Of a stretch of DNA of 38,759 nucleotides, positions 16,083 through 24,998 are shown one piece after another (the first letter of the stretch is position 1; the number at the start of each line of letters is the position of its first letter). This DNA is from Flavobacteriales bacterium (lineage in GTDB: Bacteria; Bacteroidota; Bacteroidia; Flavobacteriales_D; Sanyastnellaceae): the NCBI GenBank assembly GCA_029242765.1, contig JAQWTJ010000016.1:1-38759 (forward strand). Direction: 5' to 3'. Below the pieces are notes generated by a model, which was not told the DNA's origin, searched no databases, and saw only the letters and a program-made list of their open reading frames with translations. The translations under genes were made by a program, and so were the position numbers.

Positions 16083-17155
16083 GCACCACTCAAATTCACA
16101 ATTTCTCTGCGGGCCCTTGCATTCTACCCCAATCCGTTATGATTGAGGCCGCCGAGGCTGTGCGGGAACTCGACGGATCCGGACTGTCCTTAATCGAAAT
16201 CTCGCATCGAAGCCCGGCCTTTGTCGCCATCATGGAAGAGGCTCAGGCCAATGTGCGCAAGCTTTTGAACGTTCCAGACCGCTTTGAAGTGCTGTTCCTG
16301 CAGGGCGGAGCGAGTTTGGGGTTTTTGACCACGGCGTCAAATTTCATGAGCACCAACGGTTCACTGGACTATGCTATCACGGGCACGTGGTCGAAAAAGG
16401 CTTTCGCCGAAGCGAAGCACGTGGGACCGGTTCACAAGATCACTGACGGAAGCGAATTGGGCTTTCGCAGCATCCCCGCATTGCCCGCAAGCTCGAGCGC
16501 GGACGCCGTCCACATCACCACCAACAACACGATTTTCGGGACCCAATACGCAACCGACCCCGCCACCGACAAGCCCCTGATTGGCGACATGAGCTCGGAC
16601 ATTTTCTCTCGCTCAATCGACTTTGACAAGTACGCCTGCGTGTATGCTGGAGCACAGAAGAATATGGGCCCTGCCGGCACGGTGATGTACATTTTTGACC
16701 CGTCGTTAGTCGCTGAAAATGAGCTACCTCTCCCCTCCTACCTCGACTTGAAGTTGCACGCCTCGAAGGACAGCATGTTCAACACGCCACCCGTCTTTGC
16801 CGTGTACACCAGCATGCTCAATTTGCGTTGGATGCTAAAGAACGGGGGGCTCGAAGCGGTCGAGCAGCGCAACCGCGCCAAGGCGCAGACGATGTACGCC
16901 GAGATTGACCGCAACGCATTGTTCACAGGCTTTGCCGAGACGGATTCGCGCTCAGTAATGAACGCCACGTTTACCGCGGTAGACGCGGCTGTCGAACCGG
17001 CCTTCAAGAAGATGTGCGCTGAGGCATGCATCAACGGGGTGAACGGCCACAAAAGCGTGGGCGGCTACCGGGCTTCGATGTACAATGCTTTGCCACTTTC
17101 AAGTGTAGAGGCACTGGTGGATGTGATGCGAGAATTGGAACGCACACACGGTTGA
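16076..17155 (+). CDS. serC: Phosphoserine aminotransferase
   Basis: PLP enzyme of L-serine synthesis: 3-phosphohydroxypyruvate plus glutamate to phosphoserine. ATG 16076 gives the usual N terminus (HNFSAGPCILPQSVM). Other signatures are LSLIEISHRSPAF, VLFLQGGASLGF, the Schiff-base Lys195 in AGAQKNMGPAG, TPPVFAVYTSMLNLRWM and the C-terminal GHKSVGGYRASMYNAL that binds the phosphate. The 359 residues match Bacteroidota SerC. The start overlaps the flippase C terminus by 7 bases; serA follows after 27 bases. Confidence 0.96.
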   Translation: MVSTTQIHNFSAGPCILPQSVMIEAAEAVRELDGSGLSLIEISHRSPAFVAIMEEAQANVRKLLNVPDRFEVLFLQGGASLGFLTTASNFMSTNGSLDYAITGTWSKKAFAEAKHVGPVHKITDGSELGFRSIPALPASSSADAVHITTNNTIFGTQYATDPATDKPLIGDMSSDIFSRSIDFDKYACVYAGAQKNMGPAGTVMYIFDPSLVAENELPLPSYLDLKLHASKDSMFNTPPVFAVYTSMLNLRWMLKNGGLEAVEQRNRAKAQTMYAEIDRNALFTGFAETDSRSVMNATFTAVDAAVEPAFKKMCAEACINGVNGHKSVGGYRASMYNALPLSSVEALVDVMRELERTHG

Positions 17156-17182
17156 TTTGATCATTTTTGAATCCAAATTCTC

Positions 17183-18133
17183 ATGAAGATTTTAGCAAAC
17201 GACGGCATCGCAGAAGCGGCGAAAATTCGCCTAGAAAGCGAAGGCATCACAGTGCATACCGACCACATTGAGCAGTCATTGCTCGTGGATGCGATTAACC
17301 GTGAAGGCTACGAAGGGCTGCTGGTTCGCAGCGCCACCAAGGTGCGCGAGCCGCTGATCGACGCCTGCCCCGATCTGCGATTCATTGGCCGCGGTGGCGT
17401 GGGCGTGGACAACATCGATGTGGAGTACGCGCGATCGAAAGGGCGGGTGGTCTTCAACACACCGGCAGCCTCCTCGCAAAGTGTGGCTGAGCTGGTTATG
17501 GCCCACTTGTTCGGCATGGCGCGCTTTCTGCCGTCAGCCTACCGGGTAATGCCCGAGCAAGGCGCCACAGAGTTCAAGAAATTCAAGAAGGCATTTGGCG
17601 GGGGCATTGAACTGCGGGGAAAAACACTGGGCATTATCGGCTTCGGGCGCATCGGACGCAGCGTAGCTCAATACGCATTGGGCTGTGGCATGGAGGTGGT
17701 GGCCAGTGACCTGAGCGGAACTGAACACACGGTGAACCTTGTGATCGGCGGACAAACGGTGGCTGTCAAAGTGCCGAGCATTCCGCTCGACGAACTCCTC
17801 AAACGTTCCGACGCGATCAGCCTGCACGTGCCTTCGCAAGCCAATGGAAGAGCGGTGATTGGAACAGACGAACTGGCGAAAATGAAACGCGGCGCCATGC
17901 TCGTGAACACAGCTCGGGGAGGAACCGTTGACGAAGCAGCCATTTGTGCTGCGCTGGAAAGCGGTCAACTCCGCAGTGCTGCGTTGGACGTTTTCAGCGG
18001 CGAGCCCAACCCCAACCCGAAGGTGCTCAGCGCCGTCGGTTTGGCCCTCACACCCCACACCGGTGCGGCAACGGTGGAAGCCCAGGATCGCATTGGCGAC
18101 GAACTTGTTGAGCAAATCCTAGCACTGCGTTGA
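17183..18133 (+). CDS. serA: D-3-phosphoglycerate dehydrogenase, short form
   Basis: First enzyme of serine synthesis, NAD-dependent oxidation of 3-phosphoglycerate. The Rossmann motif GIIGFGRIGRSVA starts at about residue 150. The catalytic trio is visible as Arg in VNTARGGTVDE, Glu in LDVFSGEP and His in LTPHTGAAT. At 316 residues it lacks the C-terminal ACT domain, so serine feedback through ACT is not expected. Placement after serC supports SerA over other 2-hydroxyacid dehydrogenases. Its TGA overlaps the ATG of the DUF1015 gene. Confidence 0.93.
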   Translation: MKILANDGIAEAAKIRLESEGITVHTDHIEQSLLVDAINREGYEGLLVRSATKVREPLIDACPDLRFIGRGGVGVDNIDVEYARSKGRVVFNTPAASSQSVAELVMAHLFGMARFLPSAYRVMPEQGATEFKKFKKAFGGGIELRGKTLGIIGFGRIGRSVAQYALGCGMEVVASDLSGTEHTVNLVIGGQTVAVKVPSIPLDELLKRSDAISLHVPSQANGRAVIGTDELAKMKRGAMLVNTARGGTVDEAAICAALESGQLRSAALDVFSGEPNPNPKVLSAVGLALTPHTGAATVEAQDRIGDELVEQILALR

Positions 18134-19404
18134 TGAAGGGTCCAAGAGAGTCGGCGGTGCTGCGACCCTTTGCTGCTTTGCGTCCGGCAGCGGACAAACC
18201 CCACCTTGTCGCGACCCGATCGTATTTGTCTTACTCAGATTACGAGCTCAGTGACAAACTCGAGCACAACCCCTATTCATACTTGCACGTAATCCACCCG
18301 GCGGGGATGAAAGACGACGAGTGGTCTGAGCCCTCGGCCAAGTTCTCAGCGGTGCGTTCGGCCTTGGAAGACTTTGTGGCGCGAGGTTGGCTCGTGGCTG
18401 ACGAGGCGCCGCATTTGTACGTCTACCGCCAAGCTTTTGACGGGCACGTGTGCACAGGGGTGGTGGGCATTGCAGGCGTGGACGTTGACCGCGCAGGTGC
18501 AAACCCAGGGGGCATCCGCGTACACGAGTCCACCCTCAGAGCACGGGAAGAACTTTTCGCCACCTACTTGACGCATGTGGGTGTCAATGCCGAACCGGCC
18601 CTACTGGCATTTCACAGCAACGCGGACACCACAAGTGCTTTGGCCACAGTGACCGCCGGGCGACCTTGTTCCGATTTCTCTACAGTGGACGGCGTGCGCC
18701 ACACCCTCTGGATGCCAAACCCTGCTGAAGAATCCACCTTGCTAACCGCTATCGGCGGCTGGGGCGATTTATACGTGGCGGATGGACACCATCGACTCGC
18801 CTCTTCCAAGCTCGTGGCAGAACGCAACCCGAAGGCCGTCCACGCCCACGGCTTCATGGCCTACTGTGTCCCACACACTGACCTGGTAGTGAAGGGCTTC
18901 CATCGCGTGGTGAAATCTGAAGACTTGCCCGATGTAAACGAGCTGATTAGCCGTATTGAACAGCTGGGCGTGAAAGTCTGCGACATCACCGATGAAGCAG
19001 GTGAAGTGCAGGCCGACTGCGGGCCTCGAAAAGCGCGCGAAATGGATTGGTACGCAGGCCTTGACACAAACGGTCGACCGCGAATTTTACGCCTGAGCAT
19101 TCCGGGGGAGGAACCCGTCCCTTCTTGGCTCAACAATCACTTTCTGGCGCCCTTGGTCGGCATCGTAGAGCCCCGCGATGACAACCGCCTGAGTTATTTG
19201 GGCGGCGACGCCAGCCCAGCTGAAATTCGCAAGGCCGCCGCTGCTGCCGACACGTGGGTCTTTGCTTTGGAGGCGATGACATTTGACGAACTCGCCCGGG
19301 TAGCTGACCGCGGCGGGGTGCTTCCACCCAAGTCCACATGGATTGCCCCGAAGCTCCGCAGCGGACTGCTCTTGTTTGATTTCGGACCATTGAATGCCGT
19401 GTGA
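18133..19404 (+). CDS. DUF1015 family protein
   Basis: Protein of unknown molecular function, 423 residues, the usual size for DUF1015. The family features are the opening LRPFAALRPAADKPHLVATRSY, read here as LRPFAALRPAADK, and the strongly conserved YVADGHHRLASS (about residue 213-224). The ATG at 18133 overlaps the serA stop (TGATG); a TTG at 18130 is an inferior alternative. DUF1015 genes commonly sit beside serA/serC in Bacteroidota and in some Clostridia, which suggests a role near serine or phosphoserine metabolism; a kinase-like role has been suggested but the sequence alone cannot show it. Confidence 0.9.
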   Translation: MKGPRESAVLRPFAALRPAADKPHLVATRSYLSYSDYELSDKLEHNPYSYLHVIHPAGMKDDEWSEPSAKFSAVRSALEDFVARGWLVADEAPHLYVYRQAFDGHVCTGVVGIAGVDVDRAGANPGGIRVHESTLRAREELFATYLTHVGVNAEPALLAFHSNADTTSALATVTAGRPCSDFSTVDGVRHTLWMPNPAEESTLLTAIGGWGDLYVADGHHRLASSKLVAERNPKAVHAHGFMAYCVPHTDLVVKGFHRVVKSEDLPDVNELISRIEQLGVKVCDITDEAGEVQADCGPRKAREMDWYAGLDTNGRPRILRLSIPGEEPVPSWLNNHFLAPLVGIVEPRDDNRLSYLGGDASPAEIRKAAAAADTWVFALEAMTFDELARVADRGGVLPPKSTWIAPKLRSGLLLFDFGPLNAV

Positions 19405-20078
19405 TGTCTGTGATTTCAGAGCATCTTCTTGAGGTTCGACAGGCCCTGCCCCCCGGTGTGGAATTGGTTGCTGTGAGCAAGACACGCACGGTAGAGGAAA
19501 TTCTTGAGGCCCTGGACACAGGCCAATTGGACTTTGGTGAGAACCGTGTACAAGAGCTTTTGACTAAAGTCGACGCGCTGCCCACCGCGCTGCGCTGGCA
19601 CCAAATTGGCACACTGCAGCGAAACAAAGTCAAGGCCATCGTGCCGTTCGTGCACCTGATTCACGCGGTGGATTCAGTGAAACTGCTCGAGGAAGTCGAA
19701 AAGCAAGCTGCAGCGGCAGGCCGTACAGTCACAGTGCTTCTGCAGGTGCACATTGCGACCGAAGACACCAAGCACGGCTTCACCCCCGACGAGTTGCGCA
19801 CTTTTTGTGAAAGGGAGGCCGAGAGCGGTGAAGGCGCTGTCGCTCACCCTCACGTACGCATCGCCGGGCTCATGGGCATGGCCAGCAACACGAAGTCTCG
19901 ACCACTTATCACGCACGAATTCAGCAAGTTGAATTCATTGTACGAAGAGCTCGGCGAGAGTTGCCCGGTGCCGTGGAAAACGCTTTCGATGGGCATGAGT
20001 TCGGACTGGAAAATCGCCGTGGATTGTGGCAGCACCCTGGTGCGCGTGGGCAGCGCCATCTTCGGCTCAAGAAGCTGA
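19404..20078 (+). CDS. YggS/PLPBP family pyridoxal-phosphate homeostasis protein
   Basis: Single-domain alanine-racemase-fold protein that binds PLP without known catalysis and buffers free PLP and amino-acid levels. Family landmarks: LVAVSKTRTVEEI with the PLP Lys at 26, FGENRVQELL, WHQIGTLQRNKVK, LLQVHIATEDTKHGF, IAGLMGMA and the C-terminal LSMGMSSDWKIAVDCG then VRVGSAIFG. At 224 residues it is full length. ATG 19404 overlaps the DUF1015 stop (TGATG). Being last in a run with PLP-dependent SerC fits its role. It is convergent with the flavin oxidase gene, 13 bases apart. Confidence 0.93.
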   Translation: MSVISEHLLEVRQALPPGVELVAVSKTRTVEEILEALDTGQLDFGENRVQELLTKVDALPTALRWHQIGTLQRNKVKAIVPFVHLIHAVDSVKLLEEVEKQAAAAGRTVTVLLQVHIATEDTKHGFTPDELRTFCEREAESGEGAVAHPHVRIAGLMGMASNTKSRPLITHEFSKLNSLYEELGESCPVPWKTLSMGMSSDWKIAVDCGSTLVRVGSAIFGSRS

Positions 20079-20091
20079 ACAGACGAAATCC

Positions 20092-21240
20092 TCAAACGGC
20101 CAAAACGGCCGGTGACCCGTAGAGACTCGGCCGTGATGAGGCGAAACGCTCTATGGAGATGGACGGGGGACGATCCAAGGCCAATTCCGCCAGCGTCCGT
20201 CCGATGAGTGGAGCGAACTTGAAACCGTGCCCAGAAAAGCCCGTGCCCAGAATGACACCCGACTCCGTACGCTCGAGAATGAAGTCCCGATCGCGGGTTC
20301 CAGTGTAAAAACAGACGTGCGTACGCTTGACTTGGGCACCGGCCAAGGCAGGATGGTAACGCGCCAAAAACTTACGCGCTGCGTTAATAAATGCAAGGTC
20401 TACAGCGCGGTCGTCTCCATCGGGATGCCCAGCGGGGCCAGGGTGATGATTGGCAATTTTCAAAAACCCATCGTGCCGAGTCGGGATGCCATAGAAGCCG
20501 GACTCCATATGAGAAAAGACAGGCAGATGTGAAATGTCGCGGCCCAAGGCAGACGCGGCGTCAAAATACACAAGCTGCTGGCGCGTCGTGTCAATGGGGG
20601 GCGTATTGGGAGCGAGGAGCTGCTTTGCCCAGACACCAGCCGTGACGACGACAGCGTCATAGCTCTTTCGCCCTCCATCGTCTTGGACCCATCGGCCGTC
20701 CACTGCTTCGGCGCGCCCACGGCGAATCAGACCGCGGGCGGTGAGTGAGGCGGCAAGGTGGAGTAGAATGCGGTCGGGCGAAAGGACACCGCCATAAGGG
20801 TCGAGAACGGCTGAATTCGCCTGGAAGCCGTAACGCTCGGTGGCTTGTTCGGCCGAGAAATCTCGGGCGAGCAGACCGTGGCCTCGCATAGCGTTACCGC
20901 ATGCTTGTGCATAGATGTCACCGGCGTCAGCCAGCAGAAGTTTGCCGCAGGGATGAAACCAGGGGCTGCCTTCGGGGTCAAGGCCTGCGTCGGCCTGCAT
21001 TTTGCGCCACATCGCTCGGCTCTCAAGCGCCATATTCATCATCTCGAGGTCCTCGCCGTAGTGCACACGAAAGCTGCGGCCCGTGTCATTGCTCGAGTTG
21101 ACCGAATTGGTCAGTGGCAATGGATCGTAGAGGGTCACACGGGCGCCGCTTTCGAGCAAACTGTGAGCGGTCATTGCGCCCATGATGCCGCCACCGACGA
21201 CGGCCACATGACGCTGAATGGGGTGGGATTGAACCGTCAT
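20092..21240 (-). CDS. FAD-dependent amine oxidase of the monomeric sarcosine oxidase/N-methyltryptophan oxidase type
   Basis: Predicted flavoenzyme that oxidises a secondary or primary amine, releasing H2O2. The N terminus carries the dinucleotide motif VVGGGIMG (residues 14-21), then the family patterns VTLYDP and GRSFRVHYGED. Late in the protein, THVCFYTGTRDRDFILE places Cys310 where monomeric sarcosine oxidase has the Cys that binds FAD covalently (315) and N-methyltryptophan oxidase has Cys308, followed by GTGFSGHGFKFAPLIG. The size of 382 residues is typical. Its ATG overlaps the stop of the upstream ATP-grasp gene (ATGA), so the two products likely act together. The substrate could be a free N-methyl amino acid or a conjugate made by the ATP-grasp enzyme (inference). 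Confidence 0.88.
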   Translation of the reverse strand: MTVQSHPIQRHVAVVGGGIMGAMTAHSLLESGARVTLYDPLPLTNSVNSSNDTGRSFRVHYGEDLEMMNMALESRAMWRKMQADAGLDPEGSPWFHPCGKLLLADAGDIYAQACGNAMRGHGLLARDFSAEQATERYGFQANSAVLDPYGGVLSPDRILLHLAASLTARGLIRRGRAEAVDGRWVQDDGGRKSYDAVVVTAGVWAKQLLAPNTPPIDTTRQQLVYFDAASALGRDISHLPVFSHMESGFYGIPTRHDGFLKIANHHPGPAGHPDGDDRAVDLAFINAARKFLARYHPALAGAQVKRTHVCFYTGTRDRDFILERTESGVILGTGFSGHGFKFAPLIGRTLAELALDRPPSISIERFASSRPSLYGSPAVLAV

Positions 21241-22205
21241 GAGGCGCGATTGTTTGACCAGCTGACATTCACACGTAAGCGCTCGACTTCTAGAAAACGG
21301 GCCAATTCACCCATGCCCGAAAGCCCAGCGGCAGAACGGCGTTCAGCAGCGGCATTGTAATTCGTGTTGATATTCACGTCGTAAAAGCGCAGGACGCCCT
21401 CGGCATCGCGGACGGCCTCCATGGCGGCGACTTCCATGCCCGAGGCAGCGAGGTAAGCCTCGCATCTGGCACGCTCTTGGAAGGTGTAATCTGGCTCCAC
21501 TTCGAACTTGTGGGCGTTGCCCTGAGAGGCCGGGCAAAAGGCATTGCCAACCTCCGATGGCAATTGGCACGAATCCGCCGGGCAAAGCTCGAAGCCCCCC
21601 GAAGCGTCCACATGAACGGCATAGTAAAAACGGCCGCCTATGAACTCGTGACGCGTTATACGGCCGTCAGCAGGCTGGATGTATTCCTGAAGCAGGACCG
21701 TGCCATCCAAGGTCAATTCATCGAATGAATCGGCCATACGGCGCACGTCATCGGCATTGCGGACAAGTTCGACTCCGGCTCCCTTGCCACCTCGATTTGG
21801 CTTGACGATGAAGGGGAAGCTCCAGCGAGCAGCCGCCTTGACGAAGGCCCCAGCTCCGGTGACTGCCACGGTGTGAGGAACTGAAATTCCATATGCTTGC
21901 AACCCGATGATTTGCTCCACTTTGCTAACCTCAAGACCGATAGCCCGCCTGTCGTTCACCACCCTGCGGCCGTGAGCGGTCAACCAGGCCATCAGTCCAC
22001 GCGTCGCTTCCACAGCGTACCGATGATCTCGGGTGTGGGACGAAGCACTCATGCGGTTGTAGAACACGCCCTGAGGCGGAGCCGAAGAAAGGTCCAACTG
22101 AAGCTCATCAATGAACCATTCTGTAAAGGGTGCACCGATGGCCAACAGTGCTCGACGCAAGGGCTCGACCCAGGCGTCATTTTCGTGGATGATGTAGATG
22201 TGCAT
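21237..22205 (-). CDS. ATP-grasp ligase, RimK/glutathione-synthetase-like
   Basis: Predicted ATP-dependent carboxylate-amine ligase of unknown substrates, 322 residues. A pre-grasp N-terminal domain (MHIYIIHENDAWVEPL) is followed by the ATP-grasp fold: FPFIVKPNRGGKGAGVELV (Lys and Gly-rich loop), VLLQEYIQP (hinge Glu), DGRITRHEFIGGRFYYAV, and the metal-binding end FYDVNINTNYN, where D-x-N-x-N replaces the usual E-x-N. An unusual insertion between them (FELCPADSCQLPSEVGNAFCPAS, about residues 207-229) holds three Cys. It is first in a two-gene operon with the flavin oxidase. No -7 box is obvious upstream; the priA terminator lies 33 bases before its ATG. Confidence 0.85.
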   Translation of the reverse strand: MHIYIIHENDAWVEPLRRALLAIGAPFTEWFIDELQLDLSSAPPQGVFYNRMSASSHTRDHRYAVEATRGLMAWLTAHGRRVVNDRRAIGLEVSKVEQIIGLQAYGISVPHTVAVTGAGAFVKAAARWSFPFIVKPNRGGKGAGVELVRNADDVRRMADSFDELTLDGTVLLQEYIQPADGRITRHEFIGGRFYYAVHVDASGGFELCPADSCQLPSEVGNAFCPASQGNAHKFEVEPDYTFQERARCEAYLAASGMEVAAMEAVRDAEGVLRFYDVNINTNYNAAAERRSAAGLSGMGELARFLEVERLRVNVSWSNNRAS

Positions 22206-22237
22206 ATTCTATTGTGATAATTGGAGGGTGAATGGGC

Positions 22238-22264
22238 AAAAAAAAAGCCCGGCAAAGGCCGGGC
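22238..22264 (-). terminator. Intrinsic terminator downstream of priA
   Basis: On the minus strand the stem GCCCGGC (from 22264) pairs with GCCGGGC across a 4-base loop and is followed by nine T residues (A-run at 22238-22246 on the plus strand). It separates priA from the ATP-grasp operon. The remainder of the spacer, 22265-22471, shows no gene or RNA I can support. Confidence 0.85.
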
Positions 22265-22471
22265 AATTCAAGTGTGCAAGTTGGAAGTGGGGTCAGTTCA
22301 TCTATTCAATACTATGCACAGGAAGCCCGGGCTCGAAAGAGCATAGACAACAACAAGTGCAAGGATTTACGATGAACATAAACTGAATATACGACGCAAA
22401 TCTCATATTTCCTACTTGACGGGTAGGATAACTTACAAATGCAATGGGCGCGCGGTGGAGACGGCCGGTCG

Positions 22472-24976
22472 TCAATACGGGTCGACGTCAACGATGACGC
22501 GGATCGACTTCCACGCCTTTACTTTTGAGAGCGCCTCCACGTCTCGGGCCAAGGCCTCCTTGAACGTGGTCGCTGAAGATTCCCGTTCAAGCTTGATTAA
22601 GACGTTGCGTATATACGTGTCATTCACGCGCGGGACAGGCGGCTCTTCTGGCCCCACCACCCGGTCGCTGTAGCGTTCGCGTAGGCGTTGGGCAAAGGCC
22701 GCAGCGGCAATACGCAGCAAGTAAGGATCACGATGTCGCAAAGAGATGCGGAACAACCGCGTATGCGGCGGGTAGGCATAGGCCTGTCGCTCGTGCATCT
22801 CCGCATCGGCCATCCGCTGGGAATCATGGGTCAGCACATGTTGCAAGACCCAATGTTCAGGATCGAAGGTTTGTACCAAGACAAGACCTCGCGTATTTCG
22901 GCGACCGGCGCGACCTGCGACCTGCGTTAGCAATTGGAATGTCCGCTCGAAAGCTCGGAAGTCTGGAAAATGTAGCAAGCGGTCAGCTTGTAGGACGCCG
23001 ACCAATCCCACACCATCAAAATCCAGACCTTTGGTCACCATCTGCGTGCCGACCAATACGCGCGTCTCCCCTTGTTCAAAGCGTTCAATAATGCGTTCAT
23101 GGCCTCGGGCCGAACGGGTCGTATCCAGGTCCATCCGCTCCACGCCGTGGTCAGGGAATTTTGCCTGCACCTCTTCAACAATGCGCTCGGTTCCCAGTCC
23201 TTTGGAAATCAAATCCTTCCCCTTGCATCGAGGACACTCCGGCGGAACACTCTTGCGGTAACCGCAATAATGGCAATGCAAATCCTCCAAGCGCTTGTGA
23301 TACGTTAAGCCTACATCGCATCGCTCACACTCGGGCGTCCAACCGCACAAGTGACATTGGATTGTGGGGGCGTAGCCGCGACGGTTCTGGAACAGAATGA
23401 CCTGGCGCCCGGCCTTGAGCGTTGAATCGATGGCCTCCATGAGCTCCTTCGAAAAATGGCCCTCCATTGTGCGGCGCTTGTAGTGTGCTCGAAGGTCGAC
23501 GATGCGCACCTCAGGCAACACAGCCCCACCAAAACGTTCGCTGAGCAGCACGTGATGCATCCGATTCACCTGAACCAATCGCCGGGATTCAAGTGAAGGT
23601 GTCGCCGAGCCGAGCAGCACACGTGCACCGTGCAATTGGGCAAGCTTCAAAGCGGCATCACGGGCTTGGTAGCGCGGAGCAGGGTCCTGCTGCTTATAAC
23701 TCGCGTCGTGCTCCTCGTCCACCACAATCAGACCGAGATTAGAGAAGGGCATGAAAATGGCCGAACGAGCACCTACCACCAAGCGCCCGCCCTTCTCCCC
23801 TGCCGAAATCCGGGCGTGGGTCGCTGTGCGCTGGCGCGGGCTGAAGCGGCTGTGATAGACCTCAAGGTGGCGCCCAAAGAACTTTCGCAGTCGCACGATG
23901 AGCTGGGCCGTCAATGCAATCTCGGGCACGAGAAAGAGCACGTCTCGACCCTGCCTGAGCTCCCGGTCGATGGCGTGCGTGTAGACCTCTGTTTTCCCCG
24001 AACCCGTAACGCCCTCAAGCAGCACGTTCAGGTCTTTTTCAAAGCCCAGCTCCACGTCTTGAAGCGCCTTCAATTGGGCCGGACTGAGTGCAGCCAAGGC
24101 CACCACGCTCTCTCCTTGGGGGGCAGCCCAAGGGTCGCGCTCAAACTTCACGAGTACGCCACGCGTCACAAGCCGTTGAATTCCCCCTCGAATTTGGGCG
24201 TCGGTGGCACCTTCAACAGCTTTGAGCAAGGGGGAAAGCGGTGCCCCCTCGAGCAAGTCGTCAAACTTCGCGGCCAAGGCCACCAGCAAGTGATGCTGAA
24301 TGGGCGCCTTGCGAGCGGTCAACTCCATCTGTTCAGCGAGCCAAGGTTCGTCAGAGGCAGCCCTTTGTGACCAGCGCACCATAGCAACCTTACGCGGCTT
24401 GGCTGCGGTCTTCAGCTCCTCAGTCGACACAACCCATCCCGCATCCACAAGGCGCTGGACGGCTTGTGCCGGGTGTGGAACGTTCAGCGCGCGGCCCAAC
24501 TCCACCAGCGTCATGCTGCCGCGTATGCGCAATGCCTCCACCACGTCGAAGGCGGAGTCGTCCAAGCCCGCCTCATCAAACTCTTTATTCTCTAACGTAG
24601 ATGCAGCCAATTCCACGCGCGTCTCGCTGCCCAGCCTCAAACCAGCTGGCAAAGCTGCCAGGGCCACCTCCCCTAAACCGCACATGTAGTATTCAGCAAT
24701 CCAATCCCAGAATTTGAGCGCCTGAATCGGCACCACAGGACGCTCGTCGAGGACCGCCTCGATGGGCACGACCTTGTATGCGGGGGCGTCAAGGCGAGCG
24801 TGATGGACAATGGCCGTGTAAAGTCGTCGGCCTCGCAATGGAACGACCACGCGAACACCCGGCTGGATTGAATTGAAAGGAACACCCTCTGGAACTGCAT
24901 AGGTCAGCAAGCCTGGAAGCGCCAAAGGCAGCACCACCTCCACCCAAAATTTCTCGCTTGTCGACGCCTCGCCCAT
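22472..24976 (-). CDS. priA: Primosomal protein N' (replication restart helicase PriA)
   Basis: 3'-5' DNA helicase that recognises stalled forks and reloads the replisome. A DNA-binding N-terminal domain (WVEVVLPLALPGLLTYAVPE) leads to the helicase core with Walker A EGVTGSGKTEVY (about residue 318-329), the DEEH box in VVDEEHDASYK and LLGSATPSLES. A zinc region with eight Cys at about 535-585 follows (CHLCGWTPECERC; CHYCGYRK; CPRCKG). The helicase C domain has LVGTQMVTKGLDFDG and QVAGRAGR. ATG 24976 is preferred over the in-frame ATG 25000: a TAATTTCG box sits 5 bases upstream of it, and the longer form would overlap the divergent bcp start. Confidence 0.95.
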   Translation of the reverse strand: MGEASTSEKFWVEVVLPLALPGLLTYAVPEGVPFNSIQPGVRVVVPLRGRRLYTAIVHHARLDAPAYKVVPIEAVLDERPVVPIQALKFWDWIAEYYMCGLGEVALAALPAGLRLGSETRVELAASTLENKEFDEAGLDDSAFDVVEALRIRGSMTLVELGRALNVPHPAQAVQRLVDAGWVVSTEELKTAAKPRKVAMVRWSQRAASDEPWLAEQMELTARKAPIQHHLLVALAAKFDDLLEGAPLSPLLKAVEGATDAQIRGGIQRLVTRGVLVKFERDPWAAPQGESVVALAALSPAQLKALQDVELGFEKDLNVLLEGVTGSGKTEVYTHAIDRELRQGRDVLFLVPEIALTAQLIVRLRKFFGRHLEVYHSRFSPRQRTATHARISAGEKGGRLVVGARSAIFMPFSNLGLIVVDEEHDASYKQQDPAPRYQARDAALKLAQLHGARVLLGSATPSLESRRLVQVNRMHHVLLSERFGGAVLPEVRIVDLRAHYKRRTMEGHFSKELMEAIDSTLKAGRQVILFQNRRGYAPTIQCHLCGWTPECERCDVGLTYHKRLEDLHCHYCGYRKSVPPECPRCKGKDLISKGLGTERIVEEVQAKFPDHGVERMDLDTTRSARGHERIIERFEQGETRVLVGTQMVTKGLDFDGVGLVGVLQADRLLHFPDFRAFERTFQLLTQVAGRAGRRNTRGLVLVQTFDPEHWVLQHVLTHDSQRMADAEMHERQAYAYPPHTRLFRISLRHRDPYLLRIAAAAFAQRLRERYSDRVVGPEEPPVPRVNDTYIRNVLIKLERESSATTFKEALARDVEALSKVKAWKSIRVIVDVDPY

Positions 24977-24981
24977 AGCGC

Positions 24982-24989
24982 CGAAATTA
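24982..24989 (-). promoter_or_regulatory. -7 box TAATTTCG of priA
   Basis: Minus-strand TAATTTCG lies 5 bases before ATG 24976, identical to the box before the TonB receptor gene. It decides the priA start and falls in the 22-base gap between priA and bcp. Confidence 0.45.
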
Positions 24990-24998
24990 GCCCACAAC

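Noticed and set aside
22320-22345. tRNA-like segment with cccgggctcgaaagagc
   Set aside because: No cloverleaf could be built on either strand; there is no acceptor stem or proper T-loop.
23630-24370. Long open frame opposite priA
   Set aside because: Antisense shadow of a well-conserved gene; the composition is an artefact of GC-rich codons.
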